The notes under the pieces: model-generated
Told to the model about the DNA's origin: nothing
The model's database searches: none
Seen by the model: the letters and a program-made list of their open reading frames with translations, nothing else
Shown here: positions 1 through 8,637 of the stretch, piece by piece
Numbering within the stretch: position 1 is the stretch's first letter
How the letters are laid out: each line of letters opens with the position of its first letter
Program-made: the position numbers and the translations under genes
Source of the DNA: Nocardia blacklockiae
Lineage (GTDB): Bacteria > Actinomycetota > Actinomycetes > Mycobacteriales > Mycobacteriaceae
Reading direction: 5' to 3'
DNA: 63,253 nt
NCBI RefSeq assembly: GCF_015477355.1
Contig: NZ_JADLRJ010000023.1
Location: 1 to 63,253, forward strand

Positions 1-1
1 G

Positions 2-310
2 TACCAGGATCAGCTGGCGTCCAGCCTGTCCGGGCTGACGGCGGTCACGGATCAGTTGCGCGCCAACGCCGCCGGCGTCACCGAGGTCGTCGACGTCGCG
101 CCGCTGCTGCTGCAGAACATCGACCGGGCCATGGACAAGCGCGGCCGACATCTCCGCACACACGCCGTACTGGGTATCTCTGCAACCGAAGTCGTCAGTC
201 TGTTCTGCGAGCGCATCCAGATGCGCGCGGACGGCTGCCGGACCGGCAAGGTCGAAGACCTCGGTCCCGACCTCGGACTGACCGCCGCACTGATGGGAAT
301 GACCGGATGA
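2..310 (+). CDS. MCE-family protein, C-terminal end (partial)
   Basis: The reading frame is open from the first bases of the window to a TGA at 308-310, so only about the last 100 residues are present. The visible part is a helical, soluble segment with the pattern of Mce C-terminal regions: a run of AP-LLLQNI, a conserved-looking LR-HA-LGIS stretch and a late cysteine. Mce proteins form the periplasmic lipid-binding part of actinobacterial lipid importers driven by YrbE permeases. The diagnostic MlaD domain lies upstream of the window, so the family call is an inference from the tail alone. The gene is followed by a spacer, so it is probably the last member of its operon. It could instead be another secreted protein of similar composition. 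Confidence 0.5.
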   Translation, partial: YQDQLASSLSGLTAVTDQLRANAAGVTEVVDVAPLLLQNIDRAMDKRGRHLRTHAVLGISATEVVSLFCERIQMRADGCRTGKVEDLGPDLGLTAALMGMTG

Positions 311-356
311 CCGCTCCCACCATCGAGTGATGCGTTTGCCCGTTGAGGCGACCGAT

Positions 357-392
357 TATGACGACTCTTTCATTATTGACGTAATCGTCATA
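357..392. promoter_or_regulatory. Inverted repeat, candidate operator upstream of the FAD monooxygenase
   Basis: TATGACGA at 357-364 pairs exactly with TCGTCATA at 385-392. Within it, TGACG (377-381) and CGTCA (386-390) form a tighter second palindrome around TAAT. The site is AT-rich compared with its surroundings and lies about 170 bp before the monooxygenase start. This is typical of a TetR- or MarR-type operator overlapping a promoter. No regulator gene is adjacent inside the window. Confidence 0.5.
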
Positions 393-558
393 CACTGCGA
401 CGCACGGAACGATCCTCACCCGGTGTCGACATTGGAGACGCGATGATCCCTGACGATTGCTTGATGCCGCACGGCCGAAGCGTGCTGACGATGGACGAGT
501 CGCTGGTCGGCGATGCACGCATCGAGGTGACCGCTTCCACGGGTCGTCGAGGCTTGTG

Positions 559-2158
559 ATGACATTCGATGTTGCTGTCATCGGCCTGGGCCCGGTCGGA
601 GTTGGCCGCACTTCTTCTGGCACGTGCGGGCTTGAAAGTCCTCGCGCTGGAGCGGGAAAGCGACGTCTACCCCAATCCTCGAGTCGGCGTGCTCGACGGC
701 GAAGCCCTGCGTACCCTGCAAAAGGCCGGAGTGTACGAACGCGTCGCCGGCGACATGCTCCTCGGCGCGGGCGCCCAATGGGTCTCGGCTCGCGGCAAGG
801 TCGTCGCGACGACGCTGCCCACCGAGCAGCTACAGGGGCATCCGTGGATATCGGCGATCTATCAGCCACTGCTCGATGAGCAACTGCGAACAGCCCTCGC
901 GGAGTACCCGGAAGTCGATATCCGTCTGGGCCATCGGCTCACCGGTTTGACGCAGGACGATGAAGGCGTCGAATTGATATTTCGCGCAAGTGACGGCGTC
1001 ACCGCGAACGCGCGGGCACGCTTCGTCCTCGGCTGCGATGGCGCCAACAGCGCCACCCGCGACGCGGTCGGCGTCCGGTTGGTCGGCTCCGAGTACACAG
1101 ATACCTGGCTCATCGTCGATGCCAAGTTGCCGGAGCCGATTGCTCACATTCCCTATTTCCAGATGACGCTGGATCCCACGGCACCTCGCCTGACAGGCCG
1201 ACTCGCAGCAGGCGGGCACCGCTGGGAACGGAAGGTGATGCCGTGGGAGGATCGCGACGAGATCCTCACACCGGAGGCCGCGCGACGAGTGATCGCCGAG
1301 GACGCCAACCCCGACACGGCGGAGATCCTGCGTCATCTCGTCTACACGTTCCGAGCCAAGACCGCAGAGCGCTGGCAGGTCGGGAGAGTCCTGCTGTGCG
1401 GGGACGCGGCCCATCTGATGCCTCCGATGGTCGGACAGGGCCTGAACTCAGGAATCCGGGATGTGACGAACCTGACCTGGAAGATCGCGGCAGTCGTGAA
1501 CGACGGTGCGCCACTGCGAATTCTCGATACCTACGAGGCGGAGCGGCGGCCACACGCCGACGCGATAACCAAGATGTCGGTCCGGGCCGGCCGTCTGGTC
1601 ACCATGCAATCGCGTTCGGCAGCAACGATTCGCGATGCGGTGGCCGGGGCGCTGCTGCGCATCCCGCCACTTCGGGAACGCGCTCGCCAAGGCCGATGGC
1701 GTCCGCCTGCGAGGTACCGGCACGGTTTGCTTCTGGCACCGCCTTCGCCGCGTTCGCCGGTCGGCCGCTTGTTCCCCCAGCCCCTCGTGCGAACCTTCAG
1801 CGGAACACGACATCGGCTCGACGACATCGCGGGTTCCGGCTGGCGCATCATCGGCTGGGAAACCGATCCACGCCAAGCGCTGTCGGCACTCGGCCGCCGC
1901 ATCGCCGACGACGCCCTCGAGGCAACCTGTGTAACACTGACCTCACCCGGACGACGCCCCGTCCATTGCGATGCGACGCAGCAGATCCTCGAAGACCTCG
2001 ACGACGTTGCCCGCCCGTACTTCAAACGGCAGCCGTTCGTCGTGCTCCGTCCCGACCATTATGTTTGCGCCAACCCCTCATCGAGCGAGCTCGACGACAT
2101 TGTCCGCGAGTTGACGCAGCAGATATCGAATCCGACCGAGATGACCGTTTCGGCGTGA
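559..2158 (+). CDS. FAD-dependent aromatic monooxygenase (MhpA-like), frame broken near its start
   Basis: Class A flavoprotein hydroxylase of the 3-(3-hydroxyphenyl)propionate hydroxylase (MhpA) type, about 530 residues, expected to hydroxylate an aromatic ring with NAD(P)H and oxygen. The ATG at 559 opens the nucleotide-binding strand (MTFDVAVIGLGPVG), but this frame fails directly after it. The rest of the protein (ELAALLLARAG onward) continues one frame over, from about 599 to 2158. Downstream motifs are intact: GCDGANSATRD (the DG motif) and CGDAAHLMPPMVGQGLNSG (FAD ribityl contact). An in-frame ATG at 569 would give a protein without the GxGxxG motif. Either a small indel inactivated the gene or the base call near 598-600 is wrong. 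It stands alone, with a candidate operator upstream. Confidence 0.7.
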
Positions 2159-2277
2159 TGCCGACGGTGATGTCACCGATCTCGCCGAATGCCGAGAGGC
2201 GGTCCTGCAGCCTGTCGGTCGGGACAGCCCTTCGCAGCGGGACAGGCGCGCGACGAACTCGCGCCTCGGGCCTGGGG

Positions 2278-2841
2278 TCAACCAAGCCCCTGACCTTCTG
2301 CGTTCCTCACGTCAGTGGTGCGCAGCACTCGGTACACGATCTCCACTCCACCACCGTCCAGTGGCCGTGAACTCTCGAATTCCAGGTCGGTCCGGGGGTC
2401 CAGAGAATCGGTCAGGCGCATGCCGCCGCCGACGAAGAACGGCAGAACGACGAGCTCGAGTTTGTCGAGAGCGCCGAGGGAATGGTAGGTCTGGATCGTG
2501 CCGGGCCCGCCGATGAGATGGACATCGCCACCGCGATTGGCCGCGCGGATCTTCTCCAGCAGCCGCACCGGATCGTTGTCGACAGTGACATCGTCGGGAG
2601 TGCCCTCGGGCCGATGCGAACCCAGCACAAAGACCTCCAACTCCGGCCAAGGCCAGCGATCTGCGGTGAGCGCAGGCTCGAAGGTGGTGCGGCCCATCAG
2701 GGCAGCCTCGCAGGTCTGCAGGAAGTCGGCGATACCGTGACTGCCCGGCCCGTGTACCGGGTCGATGACTTGAGGTGGCCAGCCGTCCGGAGTCGTCACG
2801 TAACCGTCGGCGGTCATGCACAGGCGTGCCAGGATCTGCAT
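2278..2841 (-). CDS. Dihydrofolate reductase family protein (RibD C-terminal domain)
   Basis: A 187-residue protein of the DHFR/RibD_C fold, NADPH-dependent reductases often called YwjB/YyaP-like. The N-terminus MQILARLCMTADGY matches the family's first strand and loop. LMGRTTFEPAL is the conserved nucleotide-binding turn, and LIGGPGTIQ is the glycine-rich motif that normally contacts the NADPH pyrophosphate. A longer frame reaches 2937, but the ATG at 2841 begins exactly at the family's first strand, so I chose it. The substrate is unknown; most relatives are annotated only as dihydrofolate reductase family. It is transcribed toward the monooxygenase gene and shares no operon with it. Confidence 0.85.
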   Translation of the reverse strand: MQILARLCMTADGYVTTPDGWPPQVIDPVHGPGSHGIADFLQTCEAALMGRTTFEPALTADRWPWPELEVFVLGSHRPEGTPDDVTVDNDPVRLLEKIRAANRGGDVHLIGGPGTIQTYHSLGALDKLELVVLPFFVGGGMRLTDSLDPRTDLEFESSRPLDGGGVEIVYRVLRTTDVRNAEGQGLG

Positions 2842-3012
2842 AAGTTCATCCTTCTGTCGAGTTATACGAGAGACGGCCATTGCTATCGAAATGTAATCGG
2901 CTCCGCCGATTTCGGTTCGGCAAGACTTCGAGGACACCGCGCCTTCGCTGACGACGCCGATACTGCGACCACACCGGCCTGAGTCGATGAAACCAGCACC
3001 GCTGTGACATCA

Positions 3013-3459
3013 TCACATCGCGGCGTTGGTATAGACACGGGTCGGCGTGACGAAAACAACGGTGCCACGTTTGTCGCGCATCACCTGGTCGTAGGTATCC
3101 CAGTCCTGGGTGACACCGGCGTTTCCGAAGATCTCACGAATTAAAAGCCGCTGTTTTTCGGCGTCGATATCGGGATTTGGGTCGTCGGCCCCGACCAGCT
3201 GAGTTTTTCCCTCGACAGTGACCCACTGCCAGCCGCTGCGAATGGTGAGGGCGATGGCCGGGTTCGCTCGAAGGTTGGCGAGTTTCACAGTGGCACTGGG
3301 CGATACGAAGGCGACGACGTCGGTTCCGGTGATCGGATGGGGTATCACGGCGGCGTTGACGACAGTGGCGTGCGGTGTGCCCTCGGGGCGCAGTGTGATC
3401 GCGACGGATAGTCCGTAGTCGAGAGGCACCAGCTCGGCGAAAGACTTCAGATCCGTCAC
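3013..3459 (-). CDS. PPOX-class (pyridoxamine-phosphate-oxidase-fold) F420-dependent protein
   Basis: About 148 residues with the split-barrel fold of the pyridoxamine 5'-phosphate oxidase superfamily. Members of the actinobacterial PPOX-class F420 group bind F420 or flavin and reduce small organic molecules. Visible pieces are the second-strand pattern PHATVVNAAVI, the SPSATVKLANLRANPAIALTI strand-helix and a late WVTVEGKTQLVG. The GTG at 3459 is preceded by AAGGAG at good spacing, so I prefer it to the longer frame reaching 3546. No partner gene is adjacent. The cofactor is inferred from the subgroup and not from a residue I can point to. Confidence 0.8.
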   Translation of the reverse strand: MTDLKSFAELVPLDYGLSVAITLRPEGTPHATVVNAAVIPHPITGTDVVAFVSPSATVKLANLRANPAIALTIRSGWQWVTVEGKTQLVGADDPNPDIDAEKQRLLIREIFGNAGVTQDWDTYDQVMRDKRGTVVFVTPTRVYTNAAM

Positions 3460-3601
3460 AAACTTCTCCTTCAGCGGAATGGGGTGGTCGGAGCCGACGG
3501 TTCCGAAAAGCTTCGCTCGGACTGCCGGAACCCAGGGAACGGCCATTCTGCGGTATCACCCCGACCTTGCGGCAAGCCCCCCGTTCTGATATAAGGTGAA
3601 G

Positions 3602-3950
3602 TGGGGAAGAAAGATTCGCGATGTCCTCGCGACCGCCATGACGACCGAGTGCCGTTGCCACACCGACACCGATCTCGCGATCGCGTTCCGCTCGCCGACC
3701 GCGACGGTCGTGCATTCGGACAGGGGCAGTCAGGCCAGTTTCGCTCTCGAAGTTCGTTGATGCGTTGTCGGTCAACGGGTTACGAGGGTCAATGGGCCGA
3801 GTCGGCGCGTGTGATGACAACGCGGTGATGGAGTCGTTCTTGGCGCTCCTACAGAAGAATGTTCTCGACCGGCAGCGCCGGGGAACCCGGGCCGAACTAC
3901 GGCTGGCGATCGTGGTCTGGACCGAGACTCGATCCGGAATAGCCGGCCGC
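3602..3950 (+). pseudogene. IS3-type transposase remnant (orfB C-terminal part)
   Basis: Two frames together spell the C-terminal half of an IS3-family DDE transposase. One frame gives TVVHSDRGSQASF at about 3701-3736, the second catalytic aspartate block. After a stop, another frame gives LRGSMGRVGACDDNAVMESF and then LLQKNVLDRQR, which carries the catalytic glutamate. Fragments matching the usual TREELRLAIV-WIE tail follow to about 3940. The first catalytic domain, the orfA partner and terminal inverted repeats are not recognisable. The element is dead: it has at least one frameshift and in-frame stops. It sits at the edge of a decayed segment and may have brought or disrupted the neighbouring ArsR-like gene. 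Confidence 0.75.
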
Positions 3951-4056
3951 TCGACGAGTGGGGCGAGCATGCGGTTCACGCGGTGCTGCACGCGGCCCGG
4001 TTCGGTGTCGGAGTCGATGTGCTGCGGTCGATGCCCGGAGACTGCCGCGGGTCGAT

Positions 4057-4256
4057 ATGGCCCGGCAGTCGTTGACCCAGCATCTCGACATTCTCGAGCG
4101 AGCCGGCCTGGTGACTGTGCTGCGGCGTGGGCGCGCGCGGGTGCATTACATCAATCCGACACCGATTCACGACATCGACAGCGCTGGATCTCCGCCTTCG
4201 ACCGCCCCGGCTGAATGTCCTGCGCGCCATCAAGAACCAGGCAGAGGAGTACGCCA
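4057..4256 (+). pseudogene. ArsR-family regulator remnant
   Basis: The recognition helix and wing of an ArsR-type winged helix are readable: ARQSLTQHLDILERAGLV followed by RGRARVHYINPTPIHDI. The normal continuation RWISAFDRP appears in a second frame and RLNVLRAIKNQAEEYA in a third, so at least two indels have broken the gene. The N-terminal part expected before it has no recognisable counterpart. ArsR genes of this subtype are usually followed directly by an AHSA1/SRPBCC gene, and that partner is also present here in broken form. No functional product is expected. Confidence 0.7.
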
Positions 4257-4580
4257 TGACCGCCACCGTGCCGAGTTACGTCTACGTCACCTATATACGC
4301 CAGCGTCGAACAGGTATGGAAGGCGCTGACCGACGCTGACCTGACCGCCAGTACTGGTTCACGAGAATGTGTCCGATTGGGAGCCCGGCTCACCCTGGGA
4401 GCACCGCCGCGCCGACGGCTCCGGCAAGATAGACGTCGTCGGCAAGGTGCTCGAGTCCGAACCGCCGACGAAGCTGGTCCCAACCTTCGAAGATTCCCCG
4501 AGGAGGACCGCTCGCCGTCTGTGGTGACCTTCCTGATCGAGTCCCACCAGGACATCGTCCGACTCACCGTCATCCTCCTG
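4256..4580 (+). pseudogene. AHSA1/SRPBCC-domain protein remnant
   Basis: Starting with ATG at 4256, three frames in turn spell a START-like AHSA1 protein: MTATVPSYVYVTYI, then SVEQVWKALTDADLTA, then NVSDWEPGSPWEHRRADGS with VVGKVLESEPPTKLV, and finally SVVTFLIESHQDIVRLTV. Frameshifts lie near 4299, 4350 and 4500. In intact relatives this gene is co-transcribed with an ArsR repressor and forms a small ligand-binding protein. The remaining sequence to 4753 holds nothing else I can recognise. The 3.55-4.75 kb stretch therefore contains only gene remains. Confidence 0.7.
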
Positions 4581-4753
4581 TGACACCCGCAGCCGGCTGC
4601 CCGGCCACCAGAGTGGACGCTCTGCCCTGTCGAGCAGGCACCCATGGCACCGATCAACGGCTGCCGACACCACGCCTGATCAGCGTTTATCCAATGAAAA
4701 TGACACTTTGGGGCCCCGGTCAACCGACCAGAAGCCCCTGACCAGCGAAAGAC

Positions 4754-4987
4754 CTAGTCCTTCTTCATCATCTCGTAGACCCGCTTGCACTCCGGGCAGA
4801 CCGGGGAGCCGGGCTTCGCCGAGCGGGTGACCGGGAAGACCTCGCCGCACAGGGCTACCACGTGGGTGCCCATGACGGCGCTCTCGGCGATCTTGTCCTT
4901 CTTCACGTAGTGGAAGTACTTGGGGGTGTCGTCGGTGGTCGACTCGTCGGTGGTCGTATCCGGACGGACCAGGGTGTCGGTACTCAC
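4754..4987 (-). CDS. DUF3039 domain-containing protein
   Basis: A 77-residue protein that is nearly all one conserved actinobacterial domain of unknown function. The core reads YFHYVKKDKIAESAVMGTH followed by VVALCGEVFPVTRS and CPECKRVYEMM. The three cysteines (one in ALCGE, two in CPEC) look like a small metal-binding knuckle; that is inference. A longer open frame runs back to 5260, but the conserved region begins only at the GTG at 4987 (STDTLVRPD). It is divergent from a DUF3099 gene about 90 bp away, a pairing often seen in mycolata. Confidence 0.85.
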   Translation of the reverse strand: MSTDTLVRPDTTTDESTTDDTPKYFHYVKKDKIAESAVMGTHVVALCGEVFPVTRSAKPGSPVCPECKRVYEMMKKD

Positions 4988-5077
4988 CTGTCCTATGATG
5001 CCAGCCTCGGCGGGGCGGGGTCGCGGGCCGGGGGATCCGTGTGTGCAATCGACTCGCCCGAGTGGAAGACTCGAGGT

Positions 5078-5518
5078 ATGGAGCGTGACGGCGAATCCCC
5101 CGAAGCCGAAGACCGCGACGACGAGATTCGCCCCGAGTTCGAGATGCGTCCACCCGGTTCGATTCCCCGCCCGTCGCGGCCGTCCGGCGGCTATTTCCCC
5201 GGCGAGAACCGGCATCCGGCACTGATCACCGAGGCCGCGCCGTCGCTGGAGCAGCAGCATCGGGATCGGGTGCGCCGATACACGATCATCATGGCGTTCC
5301 GCATTCCGTGCCTGGTGCTGGCGGCGGTGGCCTACGGGCTGTGGGCCAATCCGTGGATCTCACTGGCGATCATCGGCGTCTCGATCCCGCTGCCGTGGAT
5401 CGCGGTGCTGATCGCCAACGATCGCCCGCCCCGCCGCAAGGACGAGCCCAGCCGCTGGGACGAGCGCCGCGCGGCCAAGGCCCTCGAGTCAGGCGGTCAC
5501 CGGCCGATCGAGAGCTGA
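5078..5518 (+). CDS. DUF3099 domain-containing membrane protein
   Basis: A 146-residue protein with a charged, proline-rich N-terminus (about 1-45). A conserved block LITEAAPSLEQQHRDRVRRY follows, then two transmembrane helices (about 68-88 and 92-111), then a basic tail beginning NDRPPRRKDEPSRWDERR. This matches DUF3099 from end to end; the function is unknown. The ATG at 5078 is favoured over a frame starting at 4862 because the upstream part overlaps the promoter side of the divergent DUF3039 gene. Its last 30 bases overlap the 3' end of the converging MFS gene. Confidence 0.85.
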   Translation: MERDGESPEAEDRDDEIRPEFEMRPPGSIPRPSRPSGGYFPGENRHPALITEAAPSLEQQHRDRVRRYTIIMAFRIPCLVLAAVAYGLWANPWISLAIIGVSIPLPWIAVLIANDRPPRRKDEPSRWDERRAAKALESGGHRPIES

Positions 5519-6808
5519 CCCGCGCCGGATCGCGGCCGACATCAGCGCCGCTCCCCCGCACAGCGCGCCCGCCAGGTACCAGGCCAGGTCGTAGCTGCCC
5601 TGCAGATCGCGGATGACGCCCGCACCGGTCGCGGCGAGCGCGGCCCCGACCTGGTGGGAGGCGAACACCCAGCCGAACGCGATCGGCCCGTCGGCGCCGA
5701 AGTGCTTGCGGCACAGGGCCACGGTGGGCGGCACGGTCGCGATCCAGTCCAGGCCGTAGAAGATGATGAAGACCCACATGCTGGGCCGCGTGTCGGGGGC
5801 GAACAGCGCGGGCAGGATCAGAAGCGACAGACCGCGCAGCGAGTAGTAGCCGATCAGCAGGTGGCGCGAGTCGACGCGGTCGGTGAGCCAGCCGGAGGCG
5901 ATGGTCCCCGCCACATCGAAGACGCCGACCACGGCCAGCAGGCCGGCCGCGGTGGTCGGTGGCATGCCGTGATCGTGCGCGGCGCTGACGAAGTGGGTGC
6001 CGACGAGGCCGTTGGTGGAGGCCCCGCAGACCGCGAAACCGCCTGCCAGCAGCCAGAATTGCGGCGTGCGCGCGACCTTGGCCAATACCGCCAGCGCGCG
6101 CGTGGCCCCGCCGGTCACCGCCACCCGCACCCCGGTCGAGTCGCCGGGCTCGGCACCGTAGGCGCGTACGCCGACGTCGCTGGGGAAATCGCGGATGAAC
6201 AGCAACACCAGCGGGACCACCGCCAGCGCCGTACCCGCCACCACCAGCGACGGCACCCGCCAGCCGTGTGCCTGCGCGAGCGCCGAGATCAGTGGCAGGA
6301 AGACCAGCTGACCGGTCGCGCCCGCGGCGGTCAGCACTCCCGTGACCAGGCCGCGGTGCCGCACGAACCAGCGTCCGGTGATGGTGGCGACGAACGGCAT
6401 CGACATCGAGCCCACTCCGACGCCCACCAGCAGACCCCAGGTCGCCAACAGCTGCCACGACTGGGTCATGAACACCGTCAGCCCGCTGCCCGCCGCCACC
6501 AGCAGCAGCGCGCCCGCGACCACCCGGCGGATGCCGAACCGGTCCATCAGCGCCGCGGCGAACGGCGAGATCAGCCCGTACAGCAGCACGTTCACCGAGA
6601 CCGCCGCCCCGATCGTGCCGTGCGACCAGCCGAATTCCTCGTGCAGCGGATCCATCAGCACGCTGGGCACCGACCGGAATCCGGCCGCGCCGATCAGCGC
6701 CACGAAACCGGCGGCCGCCACCGCCCAGGCCGGGTGCGGGAGCCGGAACCGCCCGGGGCGCGCTGCCGGGTCGGTGAATTCTGCTGCGGGGTCGCGCAAT
6801 TCGGTCAC
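5489..6808 (-). CDS. MFS transporter (OFA/oxalate-formate antiporter-like)
   Basis: A 12-helix major facilitator of about 439 residues. The first helix begins near WAVAAAGFVALIGAAGF. A loop with MDRFGIRRVVAG (the family's D-R-x-G-R/K motif) follows helix 2-3, and GWLTDRVDSRHLL is the matching motif of the second half. It ends VTA just inside the DUF3099 gene. Two starts are possible: GTG at 6808 or GTG at 6859. I chose 6808 because 6859 would leave only 36 bp to the divergent VOC gene. Substrate cannot be deduced; small organic anions are typical for this group. Confidence 0.8.
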   Translation of the reverse strand: MTELRDPAAEFTDPAARPGRFRLPHPAWAVAAAGFVALIGAAGFRSVPSVLMDPLHEEFGWSHGTIGAAVSVNVLLYGLISPFAAALMDRFGIRRVVAGALLLVAAGSGLTVFMTQSWQLLATWGLLVGVGVGSMSMPFVATITGRWFVRHRGLVTGVLTAAGATGQLVFLPLISALAQAHGWRVPSLVVAGTALAVVPLVLLFIRDFPSDVGVRAYGAEPGDSTGVRVAVTGGATRALAVLAKVARTPQFWLLAGGFAVCGASTNGLVGTHFVSAAHDHGMPPTTAAGLLAVVGVFDVAGTIASGWLTDRVDSRHLLIGYYSLRGLSLLILPALFAPDTRPSMWVFIIFYGLDWIATVPPTVALCRKHFGADGPIAFGWVFASHQVGAALAATGAGVIRDLQGSYDLAWYLAGALCGGAALMSAAIRRGSALDRPVTA

Positions 6809-6895
6809 GAGAAGATCGTGCGGTACGACCGCTTGCCCGGCGAGTGGCCTGAATGCCACAATCCGTCAATATCTGGCCACACTGGAAGGACCCGC

Positions 6896-7633
6896 ATGAT
6901 TCGCTGGAACTGCGCCTTCATCGACCGGCCGGCCGACGAGTTCGACGCGGCCATGGCGTTCTGGACCGTCGTCAGCGGCACCGAGCGGTCCGAATCGCGG
7001 GGTGATCACGGCGAATTCGTCACGCTGCATCCCGACGGCGGCGATCCGTGCGTGCGAGGTCAACGCGTCGGCGGTCCCGGCGGCGCGCATCTGGATCTCG
7101 ATGTCGACGACCTCGGCGCGGCACGCCGCCGCGCGGTGGACCTGGGCGCGGAACCGGTCGCCGATCGAGGCGACTTCTGCGTCCTGCGTTCACCGAGCGG
7201 CACGGTGTTCTGCCTGACCACCGGCGACGGCGAGCGGGTGCCGCCCCCGATCGCCGGTCCCGGCGGCGCGCTCAGCCGCCTCGACCAGGTGTGCCTGGAC
7301 ATCGGCCCCGCCGGGTACGACCGCGAACTCGAATTCTGGGCAGGACTGACCGGATGGGAACTGCGGCCCAGCGCCCGCCCGGAGTTCACCCGCCTCGGCG
7401 TGCCCGACCGCCTGCCGGTCCGGATCTTGCTGCAACGCAAGGACTCCGAGGGCCCCGCCACGGCACACCTCGACCTCGCGTGCGCGGATATCGAGGCCAC
7501 CGCCGCCTGGCACGAGACCCTCGGCGCGCGCCGGATCGCCTGGGGCGCACAGTGGTTGGTGATGCGGGACCCGACCGGCAACCGCTACTGCCTCACCGCC
7601 CGCGACCCGCACACCGGAAGAGTGCCGCGATGA
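6896..7633 (+). CDS. VOC (glyoxalase/bleomycin-resistance) superfamily protein, two tandem domains
   Basis: A 245-residue protein made of two vicinal-oxygen-chelate modules (about 1-115 and 125-240). Each has the beta-alpha-beta-beta-beta pattern ending in a substrate-contact strand (SPSGTVFCLT and DPTGNRYCLT). AHLDLDVDD and AHLDLACAD are the matching second strands. GGAAGGA precedes the ATG by 6-7 bases. The stop overlaps the next start (ATGA at 7630-7633), so it is translationally coupled to the GlxA-like regulator. Most proteins of this type bind or modify small molecules. Whether a metal is bound is unclear because the usual glutamate/histidine ligands are not evident. Confidence 0.8.
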   Translation: MIRWNCAFIDRPADEFDAAMAFWTVVSGTERSESRGDHGEFVTLHPDGGDPCVRGQRVGGPGGAHLDLDVDDLGAARRRAVDLGAEPVADRGDFCVLRSPSGTVFCLTTGDGERVPPPIAGPGGALSRLDQVCLDIGPAGYDRELEFWAGLTGWELRPSARPEFTRLGVPDRLPVRILLQRKDSEGPATAHLDLACADIEATAAWHETLGARRIAWGAQWLVMRDPTGNRYCLTARDPHTGRVPR

Positions 7634-8637
7634 CCGCGCCGCACCGGGTGGCCGTGCTCGCCCTCGCACCGGTGGTGGGCTTCGACATGACGATCCCGCC
7701 GACGGTATTGGGCAACGCCGCCACCGCCGACGGAGTCCGGCTCTACGACGTGCGCGTCTGCGGGCTGAGCGGCGATCCCGTGCCGACCACGATGGGGTAC
7801 GCCATCATCCCGCAGGCCGGGCCGGACTGGCTGGCCGCCGCGGACACGGTGATCGTGCCCGGCACCCAGATGCCGGAACCGCGCCGGCACGGAACGCTCA
7901 CCCCCGAACTCGCGGACGCGCTCGCCGCGATCCGGCCCGGGGCCCGCATCGTGTCGATCTGCACCGGCGCCTTCGTGCTCGCCGCGGCGGGCCTGCTCGA
8001 CGGCCGCCGCGCCACTTCGCACTGGTCGTTCGCCGACGACTTCCGGCGGCTCTACCCGCGGGTCCTGCTCGACGAGAACCTGCTGTTCGTCGAGGACGGA
8101 AACCTCTGCACCTCAGCGGGTTTGGCGGCGGGGCTGGATCTGTGCCTGCACCTGCTGCGCCGCGACCACGGCAGCGACGTCGCCAACCGGGTGGCGCGCT
8201 ACTGCGTGGTGCCGCCGTGGCGCGAGGGCGGCCAGTCGCAGTTCATCGACCGCAATGTGCCCGAGGACGGCACGCACGGCACCGCGCCCACCCGCGCGTG
8301 GGCGCTGCGGCACCTCGACCGCGAGCTGGACCTGGCCGCCCTGGCCGCCCACGCGCGGATGAGCGTGCGCACCTTCACCCGGCGGTTCAAGGCCGAGACC
8401 GGACTGGCGCCCGGCGCGTGGCTGCTGCAACAGCGCCTGCGGCACGCCCGTCACCTCCTGGAATCCACCGACCTGCCGATCGACGAGGTCGCCCGCGCGG
8501 CCGGCCTCGGCACGGCCGCGTCCCTGCGCCACCACATGCGCGCCGAACTGGGCGTGCCGCCGCTGACCTACCGCAAGACCTTCCGCTCCGGCCCGCGGTC
8601 CGCGAGGGAAGCCTCGGACGCGCACACGCCCGGCTGA
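7630..8637 (+). CDS. GlxA-family transcriptional regulator (DJ-1/PfpI domain plus AraC HTH)
   Basis: A 335-residue protein. The first ~190 residues form a DJ-1/PfpI-like amidotransferase fold with the nucleophile-elbow region VSICTGAFVLAAAGLLDGR and the following TSHW segment. The last ~100 residues are an AraC/XylS double helix-turn-helix (MSVRTFTRRFKAETGLAPG and IDEVARAAGLGTAASLRHH). Relatives sense small metabolites and activate adjacent genes. The start overlaps the VOC gene stop by four bases, so one transcript is likely. The last ten or so codons and the stop lie within the first unit of the downstream 60-bp repeat, so the C-terminus may vary between strains. Confidence 0.85.
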   Translation: MTAPHRVAVLALAPVVGFDMTIPPTVLGNAATADGVRLYDVRVCGLSGDPVPTTMGYAIIPQAGPDWLAAADTVIVPGTQMPEPRRHGTLTPELADALAAIRPGARIVSICTGAFVLAAAGLLDGRRATSHWSFADDFRRLYPRVLLDENLLFVEDGNLCTSAGLAAGLDLCLHLLRRDHGSDVANRVARYCVVPPWREGGQSQFIDRNVPEDGTHGTAPTRAWALRHLDRELDLAALAAHARMSVRTFTRRFKAETGLAPGAWLLQQRLRHARHLLESTDLPIDEVARAAGLGTAASLRHHMRAELGVPPLTYRKTFRSGPRSAREASDAHTPG

